From Pycnopodia helianthoides (lineage: Eukaryota > Echinodermata > Asteroidea > Forcipulatida > Asteriidae), in assembly GCA_032158295.1 (NCBI GenBank), contig CM063248.1, positions 891,828 through 955,827 of the forward strand: a stretch of 64,000 nt of DNA. The letters are read 5' to 3'. Every line of letters begins with the position of its first letter. The stretch's first letter is position 1. This document shows, in pieces, positions 50,101 through 59,926 of this stretch. The translations under genes were made by a program, and so were the position numbers. A model generated the notes under the pieces. The model searched no databases. It had not been told where the DNA came from and worked only from the letters and a program-made list of their open reading frames with translations.

Positions 50101-53100
50101 TACAAGACCCTATGAGTGGTTCAGTGATCATTTTGAACCATGTGTCAGGTTAGGAAGGCTCACTTATTAACCTGGGGTTAATTTCATACAACTGTTAAAA
50201 CTATTTAAAAGTACGTAAGCACACCAAAATTATGCACACCAAAATAAGGTAACCAGCCAACATACCATGTCACATTTACCCACAGTGGCTGGTACCCTGC
50301 TAATTTTTTCTGTAAGAAAATTTTAAGCAGCTTATAAAATGGACTCAGTGATCAATTTCATATTGCTGTTAATGCAGAAAACTGGTTTTAAACGGGAGAG
50401 GAGACCAAGTTACAAACAGAAGGACTAAAATCTCTTCAAACCTAGTTTGTAATGTTTTTGTTTTTTTCTCTCTCTCTATTTCTCTGACCCAATTGTTTGA
50501 TACAGCTGTGAAGGTTGCAGAGAGTATGCAGCAGCAGGTTACAGCAAAGCGTAGTGAGATTGATACACTACAAAGTGATATACACTGGCTCAAAGAGTGC
50601 CTGGATATTACAAGAAAGGTAGAGTTATAAAACCACAAGCTTTTCCGTGCAGGTTAATCGAAATATAGTGTGTTTAGAACACTGAATAATCTTGACATTC
50701 TCCCTTCCTGGGTGTCTAGATGTTATCATGATGGTAAGTCATTACATCACATATTTGCACATCTGCAGTACCTGAATGATTGGCTACTTCCGGCCCCTAA
50801 GCTGGTGTATTGCTGTATGTAATTTGTTCATTTTATTGTTCAAAGGTATTTCTTAAGACCTTATGTCTTTGCAAGACATGTGAAAAGCAAGTCAAACAAA
50901 ATATTTTGAATACATTTTTTCTAAAAGACAACTAGTTTGACAGCATTTGCTATGGGTTTCTAGTAATTGTTGTGAACCAGTTTGAGTATAGTGGGCATGG
51001 CTCACAGTGAAATTACATCACACTTAGGAACAGGATGAGGACAATGAAAAGTAAACCTGCAGGTTAAGCTGAACAGCCTAGAGGGCTACTCTTACAAGAG
51101 AGAAGACATTTGCCCATTTATGTCAAAATCTCTAGATTCCCAGTGATGTAAAGAGTCTGTAATCCTCTAAAACAGGGATGAGAAACTAGGGCTACTTTTA
51201 GAAACGGACCATTGCTAGAAGAAGACATTGCCAGTTTATGTCAAAATCTCTAGATTCACAGTGATGTAAAGAGTCTGTAAATCTTCTAAAACAGGGATGA
51301 GAAACTAGGGGCTACTTTTAGAAACGGACCATTGCTAGATTAAGACATGGCACAGTTTAAGTCAAAATCTCTAGATTCACAGTGATGTAAAGAGTCCGTA
51401 AATCCTCTAAAACAGATGAGAGACTTCAGACCTTTTTATGTCTGCCTCTGTCTCAGTGCCCTGGCAAAAATAAAGTATCTGTTTTTTCTTCGGATCATTA
51501 GAAAGAAGTCATGCCTTTTTGTTCTTCTTCTTCTCTAGTGCTGAGGATACTGTTTCCAAAAGCTCATTGAAAACAATAACTCTGGGGGTTACCATCATGC
51601 CTTCTAACATTGTTATTCTAGTTTCAGACGTGTTTGTCAGTAATGATTCTCAACCCTGTTTAAAATGTAACACCCTGAAAGTTCAGAGGGTTTCATCCCC
51701 TGACAAAGAGAACATCGCTGGCAATTCTTTAAAGGATTTTTCATATTGTTCAAATCTACCCCTGTTTATCATACAATGAACTTTGAATATTCACAGGAGA
51801 AATCAACGTTAGTTGGGGAACGAGACCAGTACAAGGCCCAACTCACTGAGATGAGCAGAAATATGACAAATTTAACGGAGGAGGTTCAGAGCTTGGCAAG
51901 ACAGAGGGCTGAACAAAGATCAGTCATCATTAAACTGGATGAATCTCTGAAAAAGGTGCATATTAACATTCATTCCAGTCCTTTGGTGTTCAATAAACTT
52001 TTTTTATTCAGAAAGTTGGCATGAAAAACATTTTAGTTTTGGAACAGGTTTTGTGCATCCTACAATGCTTAATTGCCTAAATAATTAATGAAGAGTGGAT
52101 TTGGGTGCATTTTTTTGTTCAACCCTGATGTACCCAACTTTTCCAAAATTCTGTTCAGGAAGTTGTGTGACTTTGTATGATATGGTTCTGCAGGCCCAAG
52201 AAACACTTTTTATGTATGATTTTGTATGTGTCCTGTTTACTGTCAAAAGACAACAGAGATATAGTCTGATGTCAACAGGTGAATTACTACTTGAGTATCC
52301 TAGGGGTAAGGTGCAGCACTCTTTTGGAGATTGCACCTTTGTTTTGGTTCCTCCTAAGCTGTGGAATGCACCACCTCCTTTTTTTACTTGGGGTTTAATT
52401 CTCTGGGGTCTTTCAAGTCTAAATTAAAGACTGGTTTGTTTAGGGAGGCATATAGTCTGTAATTACATTTGTTGATTACTTTTGTGTGCATTGCCAGATT
52501 TTACCCTCCTTTATTCTTTACTTTACTTTGTCTATTCCAGTGCTTTGTTCCCCCCCTTTTGTAGGGGTGAGAATGTCTGCTTTTTAATAATTTGTTTGGA
52601 ATGTGTAATTTTATGCTGCATCTGTATGTAGTTGGTGCATTTTTGTATTTTTTAGGCATTATTGTATGCATTTTGATGTAATTTTTATTGTTTGTATTTT
52701 GATGTAATTTTTAATGGTATTTTTATTGTAATTTGTGCCTTTGAACATCCTCGGATGGAGAGTTTGCATTATAAATGTAGCAAATTAATGAATTTCTTAT
52801 CATTGTAACATTCATAGCGATCTTATCCAAGTCCAAACATTTGGGTGTTGAGTTACCACAGAGTGAAGTATTTTGGAGGATATGAAAGGTTCTCAAGCCA
52901 AAGTATACTAGGGGTTTACGATTTAATGTGACAGAAACATTTCTGAAGACGATTGGTACCATTCCAACTTTCATACCAAAGGAATTCACATCTTATCGAT
53001 CAACATATTATTATCTTATATTTATCAATACTTTACTATTCGTTCAAGTTGAAAATATGTGTTATTATATACTGGCTGGAGTAAGACATACCATTTCATT

Positions 53101-56100
53101 TTTAAAATATTCAAAATATTGTTTGGATTTTATTTTTAAATTATTGTTGGTTGATGATGTTGGTTTGCATTCTAATTCAGGCTACCATGGACCATGGGGA
53201 GTGTAAAGCAGTTATAGAGAGGCAGGAACAAGACATAGCAAGGCTGAAACTCAAGCATCAATTAGATATCAAGGTCGGTACCAGCCTACTTCATACAATA
53301 CCTTGCTGAGTGTCTAATTTTAAACCGGGGCTCAATTTAATGGAGCTGCTTACAGAATATTGTGCTTTACAGTCCATAGATTGACATGCTATAAAGGGCT
53401 CAGTAAGCGCAGAATTATGTGGTTATTGCAGCGCCTGAGCTTTAACCTGAATGTGTGATTGATGGCAATGTATTTAGTGAATGTTAATATGAGCGAGAAT
53501 GTTAACTTTATCAATCTTTTCTAACAGGAATTACAACGAGCAAAACCCTACACACTTCAAACAGATATTCCAACAAAAGTGAAAATCCAACTAAACACAC
53601 CCACTAAACATGGAACAGTCATTAAAACCACTGCCCCCAACATTGTCCAAACAAAGTCCAGCAGATTAGAGCAGATCAGAAAACTGAATGATACTGACAA
53701 AAAGCCATCTGGGGGAGTCAAACTTATTGATTCAAGCACAATGAAACTAGCTGGTTTCAAAACGGAGACAGTAACTGCAGAGAAAACAGTTGAAGACCAC
53801 CCAGTTTCTTGTAGAAAAGGTACCCAGACGACGGTCAAGCAGCCGAACGATACACTGAGAAGGCTGATGACCGATGAGGATTTGAGGGTGCTACTTCTTG
53901 AGATGCAGAAGGTTGTTTCAGGTCAACCGACCCTGGCCAAAGAGCCAAAGAAAACTGCAAAATCAGGTGCTGGTATAAATGCAGCTTGGTCAATGGATTC
54001 ACTTAACACCAGGTAAATAAGATGCTCAATGCTGTAGAAAGCCATTCAGTCTTGTGCAACTTTTATTTATTTAGTTTTCGTTTTATTTATCAGTTTGATG
54101 AATAAGAAAAGTTTTTAAGCCTTCGCAAGTCTTGTGCTTATTTGGATGGTAGAGTGCATAAAAGCATTTCCTTCACACATTTCAGTACCTGGTAACTTGA
54201 GGTTGTCAGAAGTGTTCTTAGTGCATAAACTCTAATGTATTGTTTATAACATTGCTGAAGATCACTTTTGGTTTGGTCTATGGGTCACCAAGTAGGATGA
54301 GCTCAATGCTGCTCCAGCAGCAGTTTTAAGTGGGGGGAGGGGAGGGACTCTGATAACATTGCTATGCCTGACCTAATATTAAGCGCAAATTGTTGTTATT
54401 TGGGCCTGCAGTACCATATTCCACAAAGGCAAACAAGGTTCTGAAATAAATAAACTTATAAATAAACTTTTTGATAAACCACTTTCAGATATTGTAAGAT
54501 TACAATATATAATACACCACAAACCCATCGTATAGTGTAATGTACCTAATAATGCTGTGTTATTATTAAAGCCTAAATTAGCTGGCAGGGTGTAAATTGG
54601 CTGGTGGGTACGATTTGTGGCTGGTAGGGTGGCTTCTGATTTTCTCATTGTCTAAGTTCCCTGTTTATTTGACTAGATATACCCCAACTACTGTGAATTA
54701 TACCAGAGAATCAGGCTACAACACCAAATCTGTGGACAAACAGAATGGAGGTAGGTGGGTACAGTGGGAAACAGTGGGTATGTAACAACCGGTAGGTGGG
54801 TACAGTGGGAAACAGTGGGTATGTAACAACCGGTAGGTGGGTACAGTGGAAAAGTGGGTATGTAACAACCGGTAGGTGGGTACAGTTGGAAACAGTGGGT
54901 ATGTAACAACCGGTAGGTGGGTACAGTTGGAAACAGTGGGTATGTAACAACCGGTAGGTGGGTACAGTGGGAAAAAGTGGGTATGTAACAACCGGTAGGT
55001 GGGTACAGTGGGAAAAAGTGGGTATGTAACAACCGGTAGGTGGGTACATGGGAAACAGTGGGTATGAAACAACCGGTAGGTGGGTACACTGGGAAACAGT
55101 GGGTATGTAACAACCGGTGGGTATGTAACAACGGTAGGTGTGTACAATGGGAAACAGGGGTATGTAACAACCAAAGTTAACAGCCCATCAAGGCTTGATT
55201 TCACAAGATTCTATTAAAAGATTCACCTGACGAAGAATTGTTATATTGCCATAGTGATTTGACATTTACTTAGCAATTATATACTTTGATACATATCTTG
55301 AGATCAATCTTAGCTCTTTGTGAAATCAAGCCCAGGCTACTTAAAGAGAAAGTAAACGATGAGTTATTATCAAATGGAAAGTTTCAATCAGAAAGCTCAC
55401 TGATTATAAAGGTTATACCGGTTTCAGACCTTTTTATCAAAGTAAATTTTATTTCTCTTTCAATTTAATCCAGGTATGACAGTGCCATTATTAACCTCTT
55501 CCCCGGTGTTGGAACACCGACACCAATGCCGGACAACCTGAGTTATTATCCTCCGTCCCAGAGTTCAACAACCCTGGCGGTAGGGTCATTACACCGGAGC
55601 CAGATTTCTTTCAAAGGCCCCTGTCACCGGTCGCAAACCTTCTCAGCGTGTCCCCACAGGATACGAGTGACTTCGGCTTGGCAAATAATAACACTTCTCA
55701 AAATAATAATAGTCAGTCAGGCCCCTTAATGTTTACTCCTTTCGAGAGTCGAGGGAAGAGTAGGACATCAGACATTTTGAGCTTAGATTCAATAAGCACT
55801 TGTAGCAGTACTACAGAAAGTTCTATTAGCCTATCATCATCATCATCCCGTAAGTATTATTTGCATAGTTCTATCATCTTTTTGTGAATTGGTTTTGTGA
55901 GGCTTACTAGTGTCTTGCTGTACAGTTATTGTATATATTTGATTATTCTCCATTACTGCACATTTTACTTTCTGCATTTTGGTTTTCATTTAGACCCAGT
56001 TGATGTCCAGGACCATCATTGGAACTATGGGTTCAGTGTTTGTGCCGGATTGACTGCTGTCCCTAAATTCAAACATTTTAACTACCTATTTATCATCTTA

Positions 56101-57665
56101 CAGTCTTTTTGAACTACATCTTGTTGCATTTTTACCCTCCCTAACCCTACCCCCTTACATTTCACAGGTGTCCAACTGAAAGCAACGTTGATAACAGCAG
56201 AAGTTATTCTGACTCTTTACTTATACTGTATCTTCTTGAATCTGTGAAACTGCCAACCTATTCATTGTTTTTGTTTATCATGAAATTATTAGTCTATGCA
56301 TTTGACAACTTTTGGAAAGCCCTGTCTGAAAGTTCAATTTTCACATTTGATTTTAATTTCTAGAATAGGACAACACTTTATGTAATTTCATATTGTTGCC
56401 TGCTTTGTCTATGGTTTAAAAGAGTGTTTAATTGTGATAATTGTTCTTTGAAATTTAGAGTGCATTATAATCATTTTGAGTTTTTGATGTAATGATTGTT
56501 TTTTTTTAAGGGGATTGCTCTTTTAGTTCGTTTCGGGGCAGTCCCTAGGCTACAGTTTATTGTTTATATTTCCACATTATCCTTTTTTTTCGTGATTTGT
56601 GGTCTGATTGTTATTCTAAATCTGTTGCTTTTAAAAGTCTAAATAATTAAAGTAAATAAAATATATTTTATCTAACCTTTTAATTCCACAAATACTTGCT
56701 TTTAACAAATATAAATGATTGAGTAAATGTAGGTGTAGCAGAAGGCTTTCATTAAAATGTATTTTGAATCAATCGTTTCCAAATTGTATCACCTGTAGTA
56801 TGGTTTGCCTCTTTTCTTTTTTTAAGGACGGGAAGCATTGACATGCAAGCTCAGAAAGAACAGTTAAAATGCTTACAAGAAAAACTCCGAAGTCTGAGTA
56901 AGATTGGAGGACACCTGCAAAAAGAGAACAAAGGTAAGCATAATAATAATAATAAACGGCACTTATGAAGCACTCAGTATCTGACAAAAAAAATGTCACT
57001 CAAGCATAGTCTTGATTCAAGCCTTTCCGGTTGTTCATACTCCATGACCTATCGCTGAAAGAGGGCGCTATTTTAAAACAAACCGCTGTCGCTCATAGCA
57101 GTTGTAAGGTTGGGTTTATCACAATGGCACCTTTTTGGCGATGGATAATGAAAAAGAACATCAGGAGCATCTTGAATTAAGACTAAGGCAAGCATAAAGA
57201 CGGGGTCAATTCCAAGCGAATATTTTTGCTGAACAAATTTCTCAGCTAAGCAAGCTCTGGTAGGAAACCAGTCTAAAAAACGCTTGAAATGGTCAGGAAT
57301 GAGGAGTTTTAGACCTTTATCTAATTTCATACATTTTTATGTCTGTTCGGTGAAAGAATTAGTTGATACGATCTTCAGATTTAAAGAAATCCTGCTCATT
57401 GATCTACTTCTCGAGTGCTGAGAATACTGTTCCCAAAAGCTTATTGAAATCTACGACTCATGGGGTTCCATTTGAACATACCTAGACTCTCTACTTTCAG
57501 ACCTTTGTCAGCAATTACTCTCAACCTTGTTTGTTAATGTTGACATATATTTTATTTATCTCATCCGCAGACATGGCCATTATGATCAAACAGCAGAGCT
57601 CTAAACTTAAACAAGTCAGACAACAGGAACACAGTATTCAGCAACTTGTCAAAAAAGGAAAATAG
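38195..57665 (+). CDS. CCDC158: Coiled-coil domain-containing protein 158 orthologue
   Basis: Exons, all joining in phase up to 55849: 38195-38283, 38458-39567, 39968-40037, 40267-40376, 41504-41594, 41893-42200, 42803-42913, 43458-43572, about 43781-43900, 44666-44863, 46529-46888, 48262-48405, 49031-49222, 49598-49766, 50506-50618, 51797-51955, 53181-53273, 53528-54012, 54677-54750, 55562-55849, then probably 55994-56030, and 56827-56933, 57571-57665 (TAG). About 1545 residues; human CCDC158 has about 1113. Matches recalled from the human protein include AIVDLQTKL (human SVIDLQTKL), VKVAESMQQQVTAKR (human MKVAMGMQKQITAKR), ERQEQDIARLKLKHQLDIKELQ-like (same block in human), LSPVANLL and the C-terminal KLRSL..K..AIMIKQQ coiled coil. 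Most of the protein is heptad-rich coiled coil. Exon 2 alone encodes 370 residues rich in Ser, Gln, Asn and Pro with no match in human. The function of the family is poorly known. The ATG at 38195 is the first in frame after an acceptor; the frame is open upstream for two codons, so an earlier coding exon is possible. Confidence 0.88.
40455..40715 (+). repeat. tRNA-derived SINE, tail duplicated in tandem
   Basis: GTTGATCTAGCGGTTAAGATATC resembles an A-box region and is followed by a B-box GGGTTCGAATCCCACC. A block of about 123 bases (GGGGTCAGGGGTTCGAATCC through TAAGGGTGGAAT) is then repeated once with few changes. It lies in a CCDC158 intron. Confidence 0.7.
41016..41339. mobile_element. MITE with TCATTTGATTGGAGGAT ends
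   Basis: A perfect 17-base inverted repeat, TCATTTGATTGGAGGAT, bounds about 290 bp of AT-rich non-coding sequence. It lies in the CCDC158 intron before the exon at 41504. Confidence 0.85.
43128..43165. repeat. Poly-C plus AATAAT simple repeat
   Basis: CTCCCCCCCCCCCCCC is followed by AATAATAATAATAAAA. A similar C-run with nearby AATAAT occurs near 1557-1650 and a C-run near 18870, each linked to the same dispersed repeat. Confidence 0.8.
44040..44200. mobile_element. Possible small inverted-repeat element
   Basis: TTTGTCACATGGTTCACGGCAAGCTTTT is mirrored imperfectly by AAGCTTGCCCCAAACCATGTGAAAGA. It is a non-coding candidate in a CCDC158 intron. Confidence 0.5.
44998..45240 (-). pseudogene. 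LINE reverse-transcriptase fragment
   Basis: On the minus strand: HQFANIPAGIFNWLLNLARL, then PKTFKDSIIVPVSEK, then (after a frame change) NDYRPLGLT, a stop, and EVVKYFECLMMNF. This follows the non-LTR retrotransposon pattern of an FN-x-SL block, P-x-x-FK-x-x-I-I-PV-x-K and DYRP-x-x-LT with K-x-FE. Stops and a frameshift show that it is inactive. It lies in a CCDC158 intron in the opposite orientation to the gene. Confidence 0.75.
45638..45805. mobile_element. 168-bp near-perfect palindromic element
   Basis: CCAGGGGTCGATTTCACAAA at the left is exactly mirrored by TTTGTGAAATCGACCCCTGG at the right, and the arms match for about 75 bases each, leaving a centre of about 18 bases. AGGACTAGTCCT, itself a palindrome, occurs four times inside. 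It resembles dispersed GATTTCACAAA-ended MITEs of marine deuterostomes. Confidence 0.92.
47138..48240. repeat. 30-bp minisatellite, about 37 copies, ending at a splice acceptor
   Basis: Units of exactly 30 bp (TGATTGGACAGGTCTGTATC plus ATGTCTTGAG) keep perfect register for 1.1 kb. Variants (TGATTTGACA, GGTCGGTATC, TTGCG) recur in blocks, showing higher-order duplication of 240-300 bp. Because 30 is a multiple of three, one frame is open for 367 codons. The array stops about 20 bases before the CCDC158 exon at 48262 and lies wholly within the intron. Confidence 0.97.
49787..49850 (+). repeat. Partial second copy of a CCDC158 exon inside the intron
   Basis: AAGATACAAACTCAACACAG through CCAGGCTACGATAGTAGCTG repeats the end of the exon 49598-49766 (AAGATACAAACTCAACATAG through CCAGGCAACGGTTGTC) about 98 bases further on. 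The copy keeps the frame IQTQHRDLTAAHNT but lacks its own acceptor and donor, and runs to a stop. Confidence 0.85.
49885..50050. repeat. Dispersed repeat, copy A
   Basis: TCTACTTCTCTAGTGCTTAGGATACC...AGAAGCTTCTTGCAAAT...TTTCTGACCTTTTGG. The same string of blocks occurs near 51515-51665 and 57395-57545. No coding sense is recognised; it is part of a dispersed family within CCDC158 introns. Confidence 0.6.
51100..51425. repeat. Tandem repeat of about 122 bp, nearly three copies
   Basis: TATGTCAAAATCTCTAGATTCACAGTGATGTAAAGAGTCTG and AAACGGACCATTGCTAGA recur at a spacing of about 122 bases. The three copies differ by single bases and small indels. It lies in a CCDC158 intron. Confidence 0.9.
51515..51665. 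repeat. Dispersed repeat, copy B
   Basis: TTCTTCTCTAGTGCTGAGGATACTG...AAAAGCTCATTGAAA...TTTCAGACGTGTTTGTCAG...TCTCAACCCTGTTT, the counterpart of the blocks at 49885 and 57395. Confidence 0.65.
52100..52795 (+). pseudogene. LINE 3' end: ORF2 C-terminus and 3' tail
   Basis: Around 52310-52440 the plus strand reads QHSFGDCTFVLVPPKLWNAP and, after a frame change, GSFKSKLKTGLFREAYSL then stop. This is the standard C-terminus of CR1/L2-like and RTE-like ORF2 proteins (FGDRAF..AAP.LWN.LP ... FKS.LKT.LF..AY). A 3' tail ends near 52745-52780 with CCTTTGAACATCCTCGGATGGAGAGTTTG CAT TATAAATG, resembling the L2-type 3' hairpin. It lies in a CCDC158 intron and is dead. Confidence 0.8.
54750..55170 (+). 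repeat. 41-bp minisatellite that begins at a splice donor
   Basis: Ten units of about 41 bp (GGTAGGTGGGTACAGTGGGA, AACAGTGGGTATGTAACAACC). The first GGTAGGTGGG is the exon/intron junction of the CCDC158 exon 54677-54750 (GGAG|GTAGGTGGG). Each later unit therefore repeats a consensus-like donor, CCG|GTAGGT. Confidence 0.93.
55192..55336. mobile_element. Small MITE with CTTGATTTCACAA ends
   Basis: GGCTTGATTTCACAAGA at the left and TCTTTGTGAAATCAAGCCCAG at the right are inverted repeats around about 110 AT-rich bases. The ends share GATTTCACAA with the 168-bp palindrome at 45638. It lies directly after the donor minisatellite. Confidence 0.75.
55994..56030 (+). other. CCDC158: Candidate 37-nt micro-exon of CCDC158
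   Basis: The exon ending at 55849 leaves phase 1, but the exon at 56827 needs phase 2, so one exon of length 3n+1 is missing. The acceptor TTTTCATTTAG at 55993 and a weak donor ATGG|GTTCAG at 56030 give exactly 37 nt, encoding PVDVQDHHWNYG, and restore the frame. An alternative is a terminal exon from a strong acceptor at 56168 with AATAAA near 56655. Confidence 0.4.
57395..57545. repeat. Dispersed repeat, copy C
   Basis: TCTACTTCTCGAGTGCTGAGAATACTG...AAAAGCTTATTGAAAT...TTTCAGACCTTTGTCAG...TCTCAACCTTGTTT, the third copy of the blocks at 49885 and 51515. Confidence 0.65.
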
Positions 57666-59926
57666 CAAATCACTAAAGCCATCTCCCTGTTATAATTGAT
57701 GAGATGATTGCCCAAGAAGAGTTGAAATATATTATGGACAGACTTTTTGATTAAAAAAATGATGGTTTATGCAAGCTGGGTTTTTTATTGTTAGTACACG
57801 GAGCATTGTTTTTCGTTGAAGTTGAATCTAAGTGGGAAAAACTTCAATGCCGTACCATTACTTGGAGAAGATTACCAAGATTTATCCAGGTTTCTTTGCA
57901 CATGTCAAACATACACAATGCTCAATTACAAAAATTGAATTGACTCCACCAACCATTGAGGGCAACATACTATAATCAGTCATTTTATTATGGAGTAGAA
58001 ACAAAAGTACCTTCTCTGTCAAATTATCAAGGGGTTTGTTATCGATCAATCCTTTTGATTACTATAGGTCCTATATTCACAAATGTGTATTTATATTTAA
58101 GTTAACATTTCACATATTCTAAACATTTTTCACATTGCCATCCACATAACATGGTGCTGTATTTTTTTAAATATAATTATTACATGTATTTTTTTCACTT
58201 CAAAGTTTTACTCGAGTAAATAGGGAAAATAGTTGGCCATGGAGCACTTCTACCCAAGGCTCATTAAACTCAAGCAAAATACACTGCTCAACAAAACTTG
58301 CTGAGCAGAATTTAGATCTTGCTTGATTACTTATTTTGCTGATCTAAGGCGAGTTTGTGTGCTAAACAGATCTATGGACTTATGTATTTAACTCGGAATC
58401 AAAACGTTCAGAATTTGTCAATGCTTCAAAAATCAATCAAAAATAGTAACATCTTGTACTAAGACTACGTGTAGGGTGGTTTTATAGTAAGACTTTTCAC
58501 TCATTAATAATAGTATTCAGTAATGCAAAAAAATAAAACAAATAATAGATGCATTTGCATCACTTAAATTCAGTATATATTTGTCTTCCCCTACAAAACA
58601 CCAAAGATGAACATTTGTCATTTAGTAATGTTATGCAAATAAAACGGGAATATGTTTTTCTCAACCATGCAAAGCCTCAAATTCTACATCAATACAAGAA
58701 TAGTTCTAGTTTCTTGGAAGTGATCTTCTTACTCATAATATTTTTTTTTGTATACCCCATGTCTATGAATTTTCTTTGAATTGAATCATAACATTTCAAT
58801 AACAATAATAACAAGAATAATATTGTAAGCATTTATATATTGCGTCCTTGACAATGACCCAGATGGCGTAACTAATAGTTCAAGACTGGTAACCATTAGA
58901 TTACTTGGCAAGCTATACTCATTGAAAGATAAAGATTTTCTCCTAAACTTGTTTTATTTTAAGAAAGGGTTTTACCTGAATAATCCAAAAGTACCATTCT
59001 ATGTACAAGGGTTTTCTCGATCAAAATTATCTTTAAATATTGTACACTAGGAAAGCTCATTAACCCTAGATTGTATACTGCTGTACATCTTTTGGGGAGT
59101 CTGAAATAAACATGCTTTAAACATAAATACATGAGTCTTGTTAAATTTACACAGTTTTGGTTATTTTTTACAGTGATTTTTTTACTACAATTTTATATCT
59201 TCATAGCTGTGTCAAATCACAAACGTATTACATGGAAAGTACTGATGGAGCATCAAAGTTTTCACTATGTTTATGAGATACGTAAAGTTCTACTTATAAG
59301 CTTACTTCCAAGACAGAGCAATTACAAAGATCAAGAGCGATTCAATAAATTAATGACACTAGAAATACCATAAAACAAACATTTCAATATGGATTTGAAA
59401 ACATCACTTTTAACAAAAACCAAATTGAAGGGGATTAAAATACGACAGTAAGTTCTGAAATACTAAGTACGTTATTTTGAAAATATATGAGAATATATAC
59501 ATTTTGAAAATCTGGCTTTGTGAAACGACCAGTAAAATCCTCGAAAGAACTATACAAATATCACTTTCTAGATTTAAAATCGGGTGCTAAAGGCAGTCAA
59601 ATTCAATTTGTTTCATTATTATACACCTGTATTAAAAAGTTATTGGAATACATGCTCTTAATAAAAAGATGCAGCATTTTATTATTGTTATAAATTATCA
59701 GTACATTCAATACGGTAAATCCATAGTGCAGAAAATGTGATTATACGCAGTGGATATTCCACACTGACCATCTAAACCCACGTCATGCTAGAAAGCTGAT
59801 AGAAGAACAATGTCCGTCTCGCAAAAACCTGACACGATTAACCTGTACTGGTTTCAATTTCTTGCACTATTATAGTTGATTATTCTGTTTTTGACAATTT
59901 TTTCAACTGTGGTCAAGTTTAGAGCT
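57666..59926. other. Region between the convergent CCDC158 and sHSP genes
   Basis: AT-rich and without conserved coding sequence. It should hold the 3' UTRs of both genes. Plus-strand signals for CCDC158 include ATTAAA near 57750 and AATAAA near 59105. A short TGCTGAGCAGAATTTAGATCTTGC stretch near 58300 recalls the GGGCTCAATTTCAT repeat family. Confidence 0.5.
59678..59683 (-). terminator. Candidate polyadenylation signal for the sHSP gene
   Basis: TTTATT on the plus strand is AATAAA on the minus strand, about 245 bases after the sHSP stop. It is the nearest canonical signal I see, and no downstream element was tested. Confidence 0.4.

Noticed and set aside
54688..55204. Long minus-strand frames rich in THLPVVTYPLFP
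   Set aside because: They are antisense to the 41-bp minisatellite; no signal other than the repeat.
55474..55729. Alternative reading of the CCDC158 exon from the acceptor at 55473
   Set aside because: It joins in phase with 54012 but gives a frame that stops at 55729. The frame that resembles the human C-terminal SPV-x-x-LL block needs exon 54677-54750 and the acceptor at 55561.
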